Assembly: GCA_946482375.1 (NCBI GenBank)
Contig: CAMLRH010000013.1
Coordinates: forward strand, 1 to 22,070
Direction: 5' to 3'
Source: an uncultured Caulobacteraceae bacterium
Lineage (GTDB): Bacteria; Pseudomonadota; Alphaproteobacteria; Caulobacterales; Caulobacteraceae
Length of the DNA: 22,070 nt
The translations under genes were made by a program, and so were the position numbers. Of the stretch, positions 9,501-16,083 are shown piece after piece. The notes under the pieces were generated by a model that saw nothing but the letters and a program-made list of their open reading frames with translations, was not told the origin of the DNA and searched no databases. Each line of letters opens with the position of its first letter. Positions within the stretch are counted from its first letter, which is position 1.

Positions 9501-9891
9501 GTTTTTGCGCGGTGACGATCAGGGCTTCGACCTCAGCGCCGTCCCCCGCGGCGCCTTCGGACTGGGGGGCGTTGGCGTCCACGATCAGGAAGGTGTCGCC
9601 GCTGCGCCGCCAGGTAAGTCCCGAGCCGTCGAGAAGCTGGTTCAGGGCGAGCTCGACATCCTGTTCGCCGCTAACGCCGCTGGTGACCTTGGCTTGCGCC
9701 AGCGACGGGGAGGCGAGAACGCCGTGGCCGCTCTGGTAGCCGAATTCCTTGAGTGCGTCGGCGAGCGGTTGCGGCGCGATGTTGAAGGTGGCGCTGTCCT
9801 GCGCGGCGGAGGCGCCGGCCGCCATCAACAGTATTGCCGCCGCGGCTCCGCCGGTCAGGCGTGCGCGTAGTCTTTGGCTTGTCTTGTGCAT
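6502..9891 (-). CDS. TonB-dependent receptor with N-terminal STN signalling domain
   Basis: Outer-membrane receptor of 1129 aa, substrate unknown, expected to import a ligand with TonB energy and to signal to the neighbouring FecR through STN. The ATG at 9891 follows GGGGGAG with good spacing and opens a signal peptide (residues 1-30, cut near SAA/QDS); an ATG 33 codons upstream lies above the promoter element and adds a non-signal sequence. STN is at about 34-104, a TonB-box-like EALIVTA at about 122-128, the plug at about 134-250 with VEVLRGPQGTLYGRNA, and the rest is barrel, ending PRLIGVSIRKGF with the terminal aromatic typical of outer-membrane proteins. It has exactly eight cysteines, in four pairs matching those of the 348-4691 paralogue. 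It is clearly homologous to that receptor throughout, which indicates tandem duplication, but lacks the C-terminal extension. Last gene of the first unit, with its own promoter-like element. Confidence 0.95.
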   Translation of the reverse strand: MHKTSQRLRARLTGGAAAAILLMAAGASAAQDSATFNIAPQPLADALKEFGYQSGHGVLASPSLAQAKVTSGVSGEQDVELALNQLLDGSGLTWRRSGDTFLIVDANAPQSEGAAGDGAEVEALIVTAQKREEAIQDVPIAISAFSQRSLEEQKIEGGFDLLKAIPNVTFSKNNFTSYNFSIRGIGTKAVSATTDPGVAVAFNNTTLIQNRLFEQEYVDVERVEVLRGPQGTLYGRNATSGVINVISAKPDLGEFSGSIKGEVGNYNTKRLSAMVNVPLVHDILAVRFAGSMTSRDGFDFNDTTKNAINGRDLWTGRITVGFEPTERFRANLIWERFEEDDDRSRTSKQLCHRDDGPTHVGGVDLADNVNIFTGIEIRRALFGQGCKPDNLYDDAAFGTPNGLSYSFLLGAIALKDSGTGIGSDPTKPFGAFQETIVQPVDPYGGLTQSRDLRVINSIRDPRYRATADLVQLNFDFDITPELTFTSQTAYNEDQTYSFQDYNRFKSLPVFTDTSKLVNSVFNDRPSQRVNMAPGGVFCDPQIGCSNTIAGFDISQAQAKQFSQEFRLQSAFDGPLNFSAGVNYTEFETVVDYYIMFNALTALSWTGGYFPLDVTSTELWNPAICPGSNTLNGTAGAGGGPVPANDPQAMCPYVDPNPVESISGDGHNYFRSKNPYRLKSTAAFGELYWNIREDLKLTAGLRYTDDRKTFIPVPSQALLARSLWAGGSVSAGYPEDPPIKQEWGEFTGRLGLDWQPELGFTDETMLYAFYSHGYKGGGANPPTPDFVGEQEFIDNAIADGVHPASLDFYIMFNMVPPLTLTAVEYGPTFEPEFVDAFEVGTKNTLIGGAMSLNVTGFYYDYTDYQVSQIRDRTAVNENFDATTWGLELEALFAPSRDLRINANLGYLDTKIADGETSIDIMDRTQGNPDYTLVKPWMQLPSNCVVPTPVAARWAETSPGLQQYYGMCGDVRGLVAGFFPPFIADPAFGNARYDYKNYPELNGGAGLRDELGGNELPNAPHWTANIGAQYRWDLLEDWEATLRGDVYWQSQSWARVYNSDPYDKLHGWYNANLSVWIEKPEADLRIEVYVKNLLDDTPLTDAFLNSDDTGLTTNVFTLDPRLIGVSIRKGF

Positions 9892-9940
9892 CTCGACTCC
9901 CCCCGTTTTATTGCCGGGAGCGAACGCCCCCTGCGTGGAG

Positions 9941-9968
9941 AGACGCAAGGCCGCAGCGATGCGATACA
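9941..9968 (-). promoter_or_regulatory. Bipartite ECF-type promoter of the 1129-aa receptor gene
   Basis: The minus strand reads TGTATC, 15 nt, TGCGTCT, ending 50 nt before the receptor ATG inside the 95-bp gap after FecR. Both boxes are identical to those ahead of the sigma gene of this unit (11549-11576) and differ from those of the other unit. Confidence 0.72.
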
Positions 9969-9986
9969 TAGGCGGCGAAAAAATAT

Positions 9987-10976
9987 TCACGACGGCGCGG
10001 TGAGCTCCACCGTCGTCTCGGTTTCGGCGCCGACCTTCGCCAGCCGATAGTTTTCAACGGCGTCGACAAACGCATCGACATCACCGGCCCTGAAAACGCC
10101 CAGCACCGGCGTGTCCGCCACCGCCGGGTCGCGAATGACGATCTTCTTGTCGGAATAGCGATTCATCTCTTCCACCACCGTCGACAGCGGGTCGTTATCG
10201 AAGGCGAGGCGTCCGTCGAGCCAGCTCGTTTCGCGCGCCACGTCGGTCTCGGCCACCGCCCAACTTCGGTTCGCCGTCGCCACCAGCTGGGCGCCGGGCG
10301 TCAGCTCCACGGCCGCCGGTTTCGAGGCTGCGCGCTTGGGTGGCTCCTCGACCCGCACGCGCCCCTCGACCAGCGTCACCTCGAACCGCCGAGGATCGGC
10401 GCGAACCTCGAACACGGTGCCGAGCGCCGTCACCGTCCGCCCCGCCGCCACAACCCTGAACGGCCGCGTCGCGTCGTGCGCCACGCGGAAGTAGGCGCGG
10501 CCCCTGTCCAGATGGATGCGCCGCTCGCCCGAGGTCAGGTGCACGCGCATGACGCTGTCGGTGTCCAGCGTCACCGCCGAGCCGTCGGGCAGCATCACCG
10601 TCTGGGTCTGGCCGACGGCGGTATGGAAGTTCTGCCGCCCGGAGATCAGCACAGGGCTCCACATCCAGACAGCGGCGAACACCAGCACCGCGATGCTGGC
10701 CGCGATCGCCCCGCCCCAAGTTACGGCCCGACGCACCCGCCAGCGCCGGTCGGCGCCGTCGCGCATGGCCAGCACCTCGGGGTCCTCGCGAACCGCCGCG
10801 GCCACCGCCCAGTAGTGCTCGAGATTGTCGTAGGCCGCCCGATGCTCCGGATCGGCCGCCAGCCACGCCTCGAACGCCTGCGCGTCCTCCGCGCCCAGCG
10901 GGCCGGAACGGCGCAGGGCGAACCAGTCGGCGGCGGCCTGTTCCACGGTCCGGACTTCCTCGGGAAGCACGCTCAT
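9987..10976 (-). CDS. FecR-family anti-sigma / signal-relay protein
   Basis: Inner-membrane sigma regulator of 329 aa paired with the sigma factor at 10973-11506. The N-terminal DUF4880-type segment is at about 12-56 (AAADWFALRRSG, FEAWLAADPEHRAAYD). A membrane helix is at about 85-106. The FecR domain is at about 115-210 (LPDGSAVTLDTDS, GRTVTALGTVFEVR, FEVTLVEGRVRVEEP). The C-terminal DUF4974-type domain at about 250-325 contains FDNDPLSTVVEEMNRYSDKKIVI, which is nearly shared with the other FecR and is the expected contact for the receptor STN domain. Start and sigma stop overlap as ATGA (10973-10976). The strong similarity to the other FecR supports duplication of the whole unit rather than of the receptor alone. 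Confidence 0.93.
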   Translation of the reverse strand: MSVLPEEVRTVEQAAADWFALRRSGPLGAEDAQAFEAWLAADPEHRAAYDNLEHYWAVAAAVREDPEVLAMRDGADRRWRVRRAVTWGGAIAASIAVLVFAAVWMWSPVLISGRQNFHTAVGQTQTVMLPDGSAVTLDTDSVMRVHLTSGERRIHLDRGRAYFRVAHDATRPFRVVAAGRTVTALGTVFEVRADPRRFEVTLVEGRVRVEEPPKRAASKPAAVELTPGAQLVATANRSWAVAETDVARETSWLDGRLAFDNDPLSTVVEEMNRYSDKKIVIRDPAVADTPVLGVFRAGDVDAFVDAVENYRLAKVGAETETTVELTAPS

Positions 10977-11506
10977 GCCCGCGCCTCCATGATCTCGGCG
11001 ATCCGCGCCATGGCCCGCGCGATCAGCTTGCGGACGGCCACCACCGAAATCCCCATGCGGCGGGCGATGGCCGGATGGCTCATCTCCTCGAAGCGATGAA
11101 AGATGAAGGCCTCCCGCGCTCGGGGCGGCAATTCCTTCAGCGCCAGGATCATCCGGTCATACTCCTGGCGGCCGATAACGAAGCGTTCGGGCGTCAGGTC
11201 CTCGACCGGCTGCGAGGCCTCGGTCAGCGGCGTCTGGCGCCCCAGCACCCGCGCCGACTCATACCGGTGGCGGCTGACCAGCACATTGTTGGCGATGGCG
11301 AAGAGGTAGCGCTCGACGTTGTCGACCTCGCCGCCCGCCGCGCGCGCCTGCAGGCGGACGAACACCTCCTGCACCAGATCCTCGGCCTCCGCCCCGCCCG
11401 CCCGCTTGGCGAAATAGCGGCGCAGCGCCGGGCCGAAGCGCACCAGCCACGCCGCAAGGTCGCCCTGCGACGTGGTCTCCAGCGGTCGGTCCGGCGGCGA
11501 GGCCAT
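10973..11506 (-). CDS. ECF sigma factor, FecI-like
   Basis: A 177-aa ECF sigma factor, first gene of the rightmost signalling unit. Region 2 carries PALRRYFAKRA, AEDLVQEVFVRL and VDNVERYLFAIANNVL; region 4 carries LPPRAREAFIFHRFEEMSH and the helix-turn-helix IARRMGISVVAVRKLIARAM. The ATG at 11506 (or the adjacent in-frame GTG at 11509) is chosen because the open frame extending upstream crosses the promoter-like element at 11549-11576 and overlaps the end of the thiolase gene; a GGAG lies about 11 nt ahead. The gene overlaps fecR by ATGA. It lies only 88 bp after the thiolase stop with no terminator seen, so some read-through from the metabolic genes is possible. Confidence 0.92.
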   Translation of the reverse strand: MASPPDRPLETTSQGDLAAWLVRFGPALRRYFAKRAGGAEAEDLVQEVFVRLQARAAGGEVDNVERYLFAIANNVLVSRHRYESARVLGRQTPLTEASQPVEDLTPERFVIGRQEYDRMILALKELPPRAREAFIFHRFEEMSHPAIARRMGISVVAVRKLIARAMARIAEIMEARA

Positions 11507-11548
11507 CACGGCGATCAGCTCCAGCGGGCGTACGCCCCTTACTGACGC

Positions 11549-11576
11549 AGACGCAAACCTTCGCCGAAGTGATACA
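11549..11576 (-). promoter_or_regulatory. Bipartite ECF-type promoter of the first sigma gene
   Basis: The minus strand reads TGTATC, 15 nt, TGCGTCT, about 43 nt before the sigma ATG, in the gap after the thiolase. It matches both boxes and the spacing of the element at 9941-9968 exactly, which suggests autoregulation plus control of the cognate receptor. Confidence 0.72.
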
Positions 11577-11594
11577 TCGCCGCCGCGATTTTTA

Positions 11595-12848
11595 TCAGAC
11601 CCGCTCGATGATGATGGCCGGGGCCATCCCGCCGGCGGCGCACATGGTGACCAGACCGCGCTTGAGGTCGCGCCGTTCCAGCTCATCCAGCAGCGTGCCG
11701 ATCAGCATCGAGCCGGTGCCGCCGATAGGATGGCCGAGCGCGATGGCGCCGCCGTTCACGTTGACCTTCTCGCGGTCGAGCTTCAGGTCGCGGATGAACT
11801 TCTCGGCGACAACGGCGAAGGCCTCGTTGATTTCCCAAAGGTCGATGTCGTCGAGGGTCAGGCCGGCCTTGTCGAGCACCTTCCTGGCCGCCGGCACGGG
11901 CGCGTTCAGCATCAGCGTCGGGCAATCGCCGACGTTGGCCATGGCGACGATGCGGGCGCGGGGCTTGAGGCCCTTCTTCTTCGCGTACTCGGGCGAGGCC
12001 AGCAATACGGCGGCGGCGCCGTCGACCACGCCCGAGCTGTTGCCGGCATGGTGGACGTGCTCGATCTTCAGGTCCGGGTACTTCTGATTGATCAGCTTGC
12101 GGAAGGTCGTGCCCTGGCCGTCGATGTCGACGTCGGCCAGCACGGCGAACGACGCCTTCAGCGCCGCCAGCCCCTCGGCGGTCGTCTCGGGACGCGGGAA
12201 CTCCTCACGGTCCAGGGCGAGCGTGCCGTCCTCGCGATAAACGGGAACGAGGCTTTTCGCGAACCGGCCCTCTTCGATGGCCCTGGCCGCCCGCTTCTGG
12301 CTTTCCAGCGCCAGCGCATCGACCGCCTCGCGGCTGATGCCTTCCATCGAGGCGATGGCGTCGCCGCAGACGCCCTGATGGCTCTGCGGATGCCTGGCGC
12401 GCAGGCGCAGGTTGCCGGCGTCCATCATGCCGGGCGGATCGCCCGCGGCGGCGGCCTTCGCGGCCATCGAGCCGGTCAGCGACATCATCTCGGCGCCGCC
12501 CGCGACGACCAGGTCCTCCATTCCCGACATGATCATGCCGGTGGCGAAGTTCACCGTCGTGATGCCTGAACCGCAGAAGCGGTCCAGCGTCACGCCGCTC
12601 GAGCGGACGTCGTAGCCGGCGTCGAGCGCCGCCATCCGGCCGAGGTCCGGCGACTGCGGACCCTTCTGGGTCGACGTGCCCCAGATGACGTCGTCGATCT
12701 CGGCGGTGTTGAGCTCATTGCGCTCGGCCAGCGCCTTCAGGACCGTGGCCGACAGCTGCTGCGGGTGGATGTCGGCGAGCGCGCCCTTGCCGACCTTGCC
12801 AATGCCGCGGGGGGTGCGCACGGCGTCGATGATGAGTGCCTCTGGCAT
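11595..12848 (-). CDS. Acetyl-CoA C-acyltransferase (thiolase)
   Basis: Cytosolic thiolase of 417 aa that cleaves 3-ketoacyl-CoA with CoA, or condenses acyl-CoAs. The family triad is visible: nucleophilic Cys92 in DRFCGSG, His373 in GGAIALGHPIGGTGS, and Cys403 in CAAGG; NEAF is also present. Thiolase N and C domains are complete and the length is in the usual range of about 390-430. The ATG at 12848 begins MPEALIIDAVRTPRG, a typical thiolase start, about 7 nt after an AGGAAGA ribosome site. It lies 97 bp downstream of the MDR oxidoreductase and could be co-transcribed with it. Fatty-acid or aromatic-acid degradation is likely; the substrate chain length cannot be told from sequence. Confidence 0.95.
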   Translation of the reverse strand: MPEALIIDAVRTPRGIGKVGKGALADIHPQQLSATVLKALAERNELNTAEIDDVIWGTSTQKGPQSPDLGRMAALDAGYDVRSSGVTLDRFCGSGITTVNFATGMIMSGMEDLVVAGGAEMMSLTGSMAAKAAAAGDPPGMMDAGNLRLRARHPQSHQGVCGDAIASMEGISREAVDALALESQKRAARAIEEGRFAKSLVPVYREDGTLALDREEFPRPETTAEGLAALKASFAVLADVDIDGQGTTFRKLINQKYPDLKIEHVHHAGNSSGVVDGAAAVLLASPEYAKKKGLKPRARIVAMANVGDCPTLMLNAPVPAARKVLDKAGLTLDDIDLWEINEAFAVVAEKFIRDLKLDREKVNVNGGAIALGHPIGGTGSMLIGTLLDELERRDLKRGLVTMCAAGGMAPAIIIERV

Positions 12849-12945
12849 GGTGTTCTTCCTGAATTGAGCGCCGTGGGGGACGGCGATGTCGGGGGGACCT
12901 TACGCCCCCGGCCCCTACGTCAGTCCAGCGCCGGAATGACGCGGC

Positions 12946-13953
12946 TCACCACTCGCAGACGATCTTGCCGAAGTGCTTGTTGGATTCCTGGTGGCGGAAG
13001 GCATCGGCCAGCCCTTCCAACGGAAAGCTCTGGTCCAGCACCGGCTTGATGCCGTTCGCCTCGACCGCGCGGATCAGGTCTAGCTGGTGGCGGCGGCTGC
13101 CGACCGTCAGGCCGATGACCTTCAGGTTCTTGGCCATGATCAGCACCGTCGGGATCGGCCCGGCGACACCCGCCAGCACGCCGATGACGGAGATGTGGCC
13201 GCCGACCTTCGCCGCCGTGATCGACTCCGGCATGGTGCCAGACCCGCCGACCTCGACGACGTGGTCGACACCGCGGCCCCCGGTGAGCTTGCGCGCCGCC
13301 TGGCCCCAGTTCGGCTCGGACTTGTAGTTGATCAGGTGGTCGGCCCCCAGCGCCTTAAGCCGCTCCAGCTTCTCGTCGGACGAGGAGGTGGCGATCACCG
13401 TCGCGCCCATCGCCTTGGCCAGTTGCAGGGCGTAGATCGAGACCCCGCCCGTTCCCTGCACCAGCACTGTCTCGCCGGCCTTCAGATTGCCGTTCGGCAC
13501 CAGCGCCCGCCAGGCCGTGACGCCGGCGCAGGTCAGGGTCGCGGCCTCGGCGTGGCTGTAACCCACCGGCTGACGCGTGAAGGCCGTCGCGGGCATCGTC
13601 ACCGCCTCGCGCGCATAGCCGTCGATGCCGTCGCCCGGCACGCGCCGGAAGCCGTTGTCGCCGATCTCGCCGTCCAGCCAGTCGGGGAAGAAGGTCGAGA
13701 CCACCGCGTCGCCGACCTTGAACTCGAAGACCCCCTCGCCAACCGCCTCGACGACGCCGGCGCCGTCGGACATCGGGATACGGCCCTCGGGCGTCGGGAT
13801 GCCGCCGATGACCACCACATAGTCGTGGTAGTTCAGCGAGGTCGCATGCAGCCGCACGGTGACCTCGCCCGGCCCCGGCGCGGCGGGGTCCGAAATGTCC
13901 GCGAGATGGAGGTTGGCCAGCGAGGCCGGGTGTTTGATCTGGATCGCACGCAT
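12946..13953 (-). CDS. MDR-family NAD(P)-dependent oxidoreductase (alcohol dehydrogenase / quinone reductase-like)
   Basis: A 335-aa medium-chain dehydrogenase/reductase. The GroES-like N-terminal domain (GEVTVRLHATSLNYHDYVVV, about 29-48) is followed by a Rossmann domain with GTGGVSIYALQLAKAMGA at 167-184. The family's structural-zinc cysteine cluster is absent and no clear catalytic-zinc Cys/His set is seen, so a zinc-independent quinone-oxidoreductase-like enzyme is more likely than a classical alcohol dehydrogenase. The ATG at 13953 (MRAIQIKHPAS) is preferred over one 10 codons upstream because it opens the conserved fold and has GAGAGG about 9 nt before it. It follows the sulfotransferase by 64 bp on the same strand. 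The substrate is unknown. Confidence 0.9.
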   Translation of the reverse strand: MRAIQIKHPASLANLHLADISDPAAPGPGEVTVRLHATSLNYHDYVVVIGGIPTPEGRIPMSDGAGVVEAVGEGVFEFKVGDAVVSTFFPDWLDGEIGDNGFRRVPGDGIDGYAREAVTMPATAFTRQPVGYSHAEAATLTCAGVTAWRALVPNGNLKAGETVLVQGTGGVSIYALQLAKAMGATVIATSSSDEKLERLKALGADHLINYKSEPNWGQAARKLTGGRGVDHVVEVGGSGTMPESITAAKVGGHISVIGVLAGVAGPIPTVLIMAKNLKVIGLTVGSRRHQLDLIRAVEANGIKPVLDQSFPLEGLADAFRHQESNKHFGKIVCEW

Positions 13954-14017
13954 GGGGGAACGCCTCTCGTTTTTAAGCATCATAGCCGACGGCGCCCCGG
14001 CGTCAGTCTAGCGCAAA

Positions 14018-14785
14018 TCAGTCGGTCTCGGCCCAGTCTGCGAGGTAGGGGTAAGGGCTGGCCCTCAACGCCGCGACCATCTCGTCGAAGTTCAGGACGT
14101 AGTCGCGCAGGTCCGTCGGCAGTTGCTTGATCGTCTTCGGCTGCACCGGCGCGGGATCGACGCCGATGTGGCGGAAGACCTCGGCCAACGTTTCCTCGCG
14201 ATGCTGCGGCGACATCAGGTCTTCGTAGAAGACGTTGAGGCAGCGATCCTCGGGCTTCAGGAACGCCACGCGGCGTTCGATCTCCCGCTTCATGCGGAAC
14301 CAGCGGACGAAGTGGTCGAGGTCGAAGACGTGGCGGAAGCGCGCCTCGAACGGCGTCTTGTATTTGAACTCCCGTCGCTGCAGCGCGATCTGCTCGGAGA
14401 CGTAGACGAACAGCGCATGACGGACGAGGTTCAGCACCTTGGGCCTGGTGTCGATGAGCCGCTGGGTGAAGGCCGCGATGAGATCCTGATACTCGGCGTA
14501 GGGCGGCAGTTCGCTGACCTGTCCCTCGCGCATCGCCCGCACGTGCATCCGCCGGTACTTCCAGAACGGCACCATGAAGGGGTCGAGCAGCTTGATGCCC
14601 ATGGCCTTGACGCCGTCCGGGCGCTGCGGGGGCTCGGCGCGCAGGAAGTCGAAGTAGCGGCGGCCGTGGAAGAAATAGTTGAAGCTGTCGCTGTCGCAGC
14701 GGACCTCGGGATGGGCCTTCAGCAGCGAGGCGAACATGGTCGTGCCGCTGCGCCGCCAGCCGGTCATGACGAAGTCGTAGGCCAT
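14018..14785 (-). CDS. Sulfotransferase family protein
   Basis: A 255-aa P-loop protein predicted to move a sulfuryl group from PAPS to an unknown acceptor. The 5'-phosphosulfate loop is near the N-terminus (TGWRRSGTTMF, about 8-18), and the 3'-phosphate-binding Arg and Ser are in LVRHALFVYVS (R122, S130), as known for the family. No signal peptide or membrane segment is seen, so it is cytosolic. Its ATG shares one base with the stop of the QueC-like gene (TGATG at 14783-14787), which indicates translational coupling and a joint function. Nothing in the window supplies PAPS (no CysN/CysD or CysC seen). The acceptor could be a small metabolite, a carbohydrate or a lipid. Confidence 0.88.
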   Translation of the reverse strand: MAYDFVMTGWRRSGTTMFASLLKAHPEVRCDSDSFNYFFHGRRYFDFLRAEPPQRPDGVKAMGIKLLDPFMVPFWKYRRMHVRAMREGQVSELPPYAEYQDLIAAFTQRLIDTRPKVLNLVRHALFVYVSEQIALQRREFKYKTPFEARFRHVFDLDHFVRWFRMKREIERRVAFLKPEDRCLNVFYEDLMSPQHREETLAEVFRHIGVDPAPVQPKTIKQLPTDLRDYVLNFDEMVAALRASPYPYLADWAETD

Positions 14786-15444
14786 CAGGCGGCCTCCAGC
14801 GCCGCCCGGCGGCCCCGGCAGGAGAGACAGCTACCGCAGCCGAAGCCCCAGGCGAACTCACGCACCTTCGGGGACGTGCGCGGGAAGTAGCAGGAGTAGG
14901 TCCGCGCGAAGATCTCGGCCAGGTCGGCGTGGGCGGCGACCTCGGCGATGACCTCGGCCTTGGATAGATGCGCCAGCGGGAACGACACCGTCACCTGCCC
15001 GCCGGAGCATTGCTCCACCAGTTCGCGCATCTGCGTCATGAAGGGTTCGCCGCTGTCGAGGTGGCGGCGGTCGGCGTGAACGCTGCCGACCAGGATATCC
15101 CGGCAGCCGTGGCGCATGGCCCAGGACACCGCCAGCGCGATGAAGACGCCGTTTCTCATCGGCAGGAAGAAGCGGCTTTTGCCCTCGAGGTAGGTCCCCT
15201 GCTCTTCCTCGGAACTGAGGCCCGACGGCGGAAAGGCGCCGGCCAGCGACGCCTCGATCAGCTCCGCGCCCGCCTCGCCGCAGAAGTGGCGGGCGCTCTC
15301 CCGCTCCTCCTCGCGGTTCATCTGGCCGTAGTCGATGAAGAGGGCGGTCAGCCTGTCCCCCGCGCGCCGCTGGCGCAGCAGCAGGCAGACGGAATCCAGT
15401 CCGCCCGAACAGAGCAACAGCCGGCCGCCGTCAGGCGCGGTCAT
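14785..15444 (-). CDS. QueC-like PP-loop ATPase (7-cyano-7-deazaguanine synthase family, divergent)
   Basis: A 219-aa adenine-nucleotide alpha-hydrolase. The PP-loop SGGLDS is at 13-18, a QueC-type FIDYGQ at 37-41, LPMRNGVFIALAVSWA at about 94-109 (compare the family's PGRN segment), and a four-cysteine zinc site is Cys185, Cys203, Cys206 and Cys209 (SCY and CGSCLSC). QueC converts carboxy-deazaguanine and ammonia to preQ0 using ATP. The family's usual YPDCR-type substrate motif is not recognisable: SVHADRRHLDSGEPF stands in its place, so the substrate may differ. No queD, queE or folE lies in the window. It starts 6 nt after the secreted-protein stop, with AGG within that stop region, and overlaps the sulfotransferase. 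A role in tRNA queuosine is possible, but the neighbours argue for a specialised pathway. Confidence 0.85.
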   Translation of the reverse strand: MTAPDGGRLLLCSGGLDSVCLLLRQRRAGDRLTALFIDYGQMNREEERESARHFCGEAGAELIEASLAGAFPPSGLSSEEEQGTYLEGKSRFFLPMRNGVFIALAVSWAMRHGCRDILVGSVHADRRHLDSGEPFMTQMRELVEQCSGGQVTVSFPLAHLSKAEVIAEVAAHADLAEIFARTYSCYFPRTSPKVREFAWGFGCGSCLSCRGRRAALEAA

Positions 15445-15450
15445 GAGAAC

Positions 15451-16029
15451 CTATTTGTCGTCGTCGCTGCTGGTCGAAGGCGCGGTCGAGGAGGTGCGCG
15501 GACAGGCCGAACTCGCCTCCAGCCAGCCTTTCAGCACGATTGGCCCGCTGCTGGACGCGCGCGCCGCATCGAACTTGGCGCGGTCGACATGGAAGGACAG
15601 CGTCACGCTGCTCGCCGTCGTCGTCCAGTTGATGTTGTTGGCGTACTCGTTGACGAGGCAGCTCGTGCCCGGCCACCAGATCGCGCTGCTGCCCGTCTGC
15701 GGCACCAGGGCGTGCAGCACGGTGGCGTCGAGGTCGGAGCGCCCCTGAAAGCCGCCGTAGGGCCGGTAACCGTCGCCGCTGTAGGGCACCTGGACCACCA
15801 GATTGAACTGGTACTCGGTGTCGTAGATGCTGACGTCGCCCCGGTTGCCCAGGTTCTCGGTCGGGTAGATGGTCATGCTGGCGGCGCCGTACTGGGCGCG
15901 AATCAGCATCGGCTGCTGCTCGCCGCCAGGATCGAACACCGCATTGTCGAAGACGGCCTCGGGCAAGGCCTGATCGGGCGGCGCAAAGACCGACGCCCCG
16001 GCCAGCACTGCAAGTACGGATTTGGGCAT
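15451..16029 (-). CDS. Small secreted protein of unknown function
   Basis: A 192-aa protein I do not recognise. A short signal peptide is likely (Lys3, then VLAVLAGASVFA at about 5-16, cut after VFA or at DQA). The middle is rich in Tyr, Asn and aromatic residues in beta-like stretches (EYQFNLVVQVPY, SVTLSFHV). Two cysteines at about 124 and 176 could form a disulfide. The C-terminus is a Ser/Thr-rich tail ending in SDDDK. The start is supported by GGAGG 5 nt ahead of the ATG. It precedes the QueC-like gene by only 6 nt, so it belongs to the same transcript as the QueC-like enzyme and the sulfotransferase, and probably follows the DsbA-like gene (54-bp gap). Function cannot be assigned. Confidence 0.75.
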   Translation of the reverse strand: MPKSVLAVLAGASVFAPPDQALPEAVFDNAVFDPGGEQQPMLIRAQYGAASMTIYPTENLGNRGDVSIYDTEYQFNLVVQVPYSGDGYRPYGGFQGRSDLDATVLHALVPQTGSSAIWWPGTSCLVNEYANNINWTTTASSVTLSFHVDRAKFDAARASSSGPIVLKGWLEASSACPRTSSTAPSTSSDDDK

Positions 16030-16083
16030 TGTCGCCTCCCCGACAGAGGACGGTATCAGCGGCGGCTTGCGCCGACAACAAGC

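Noticed and set aside
1..11576. Fur box or heme/siderophore-specific assignment for the receptors
   Set aside because: No convincing Fur-type palindrome was seen near the promoters, and TBDR barrels do not reveal substrate by eye; iron uptake would be an assumption from the FecI/FecR names.
12849..12945. Small hairpins between the MDR and thiolase genes (for example CGCCGT/ACGGCG at 12869-12885)
   Set aside because: Stems are short and no T-run follows on the minus strand, so there is no support for a terminator or riboswitch.
14785..15444. Calling the QueC-like gene part of an anti-phage system
   Set aside because: No nuclease, cyclase, ubiquitin-like or ATPase partner of known QueC-containing defence systems is present in the neighbourhood.
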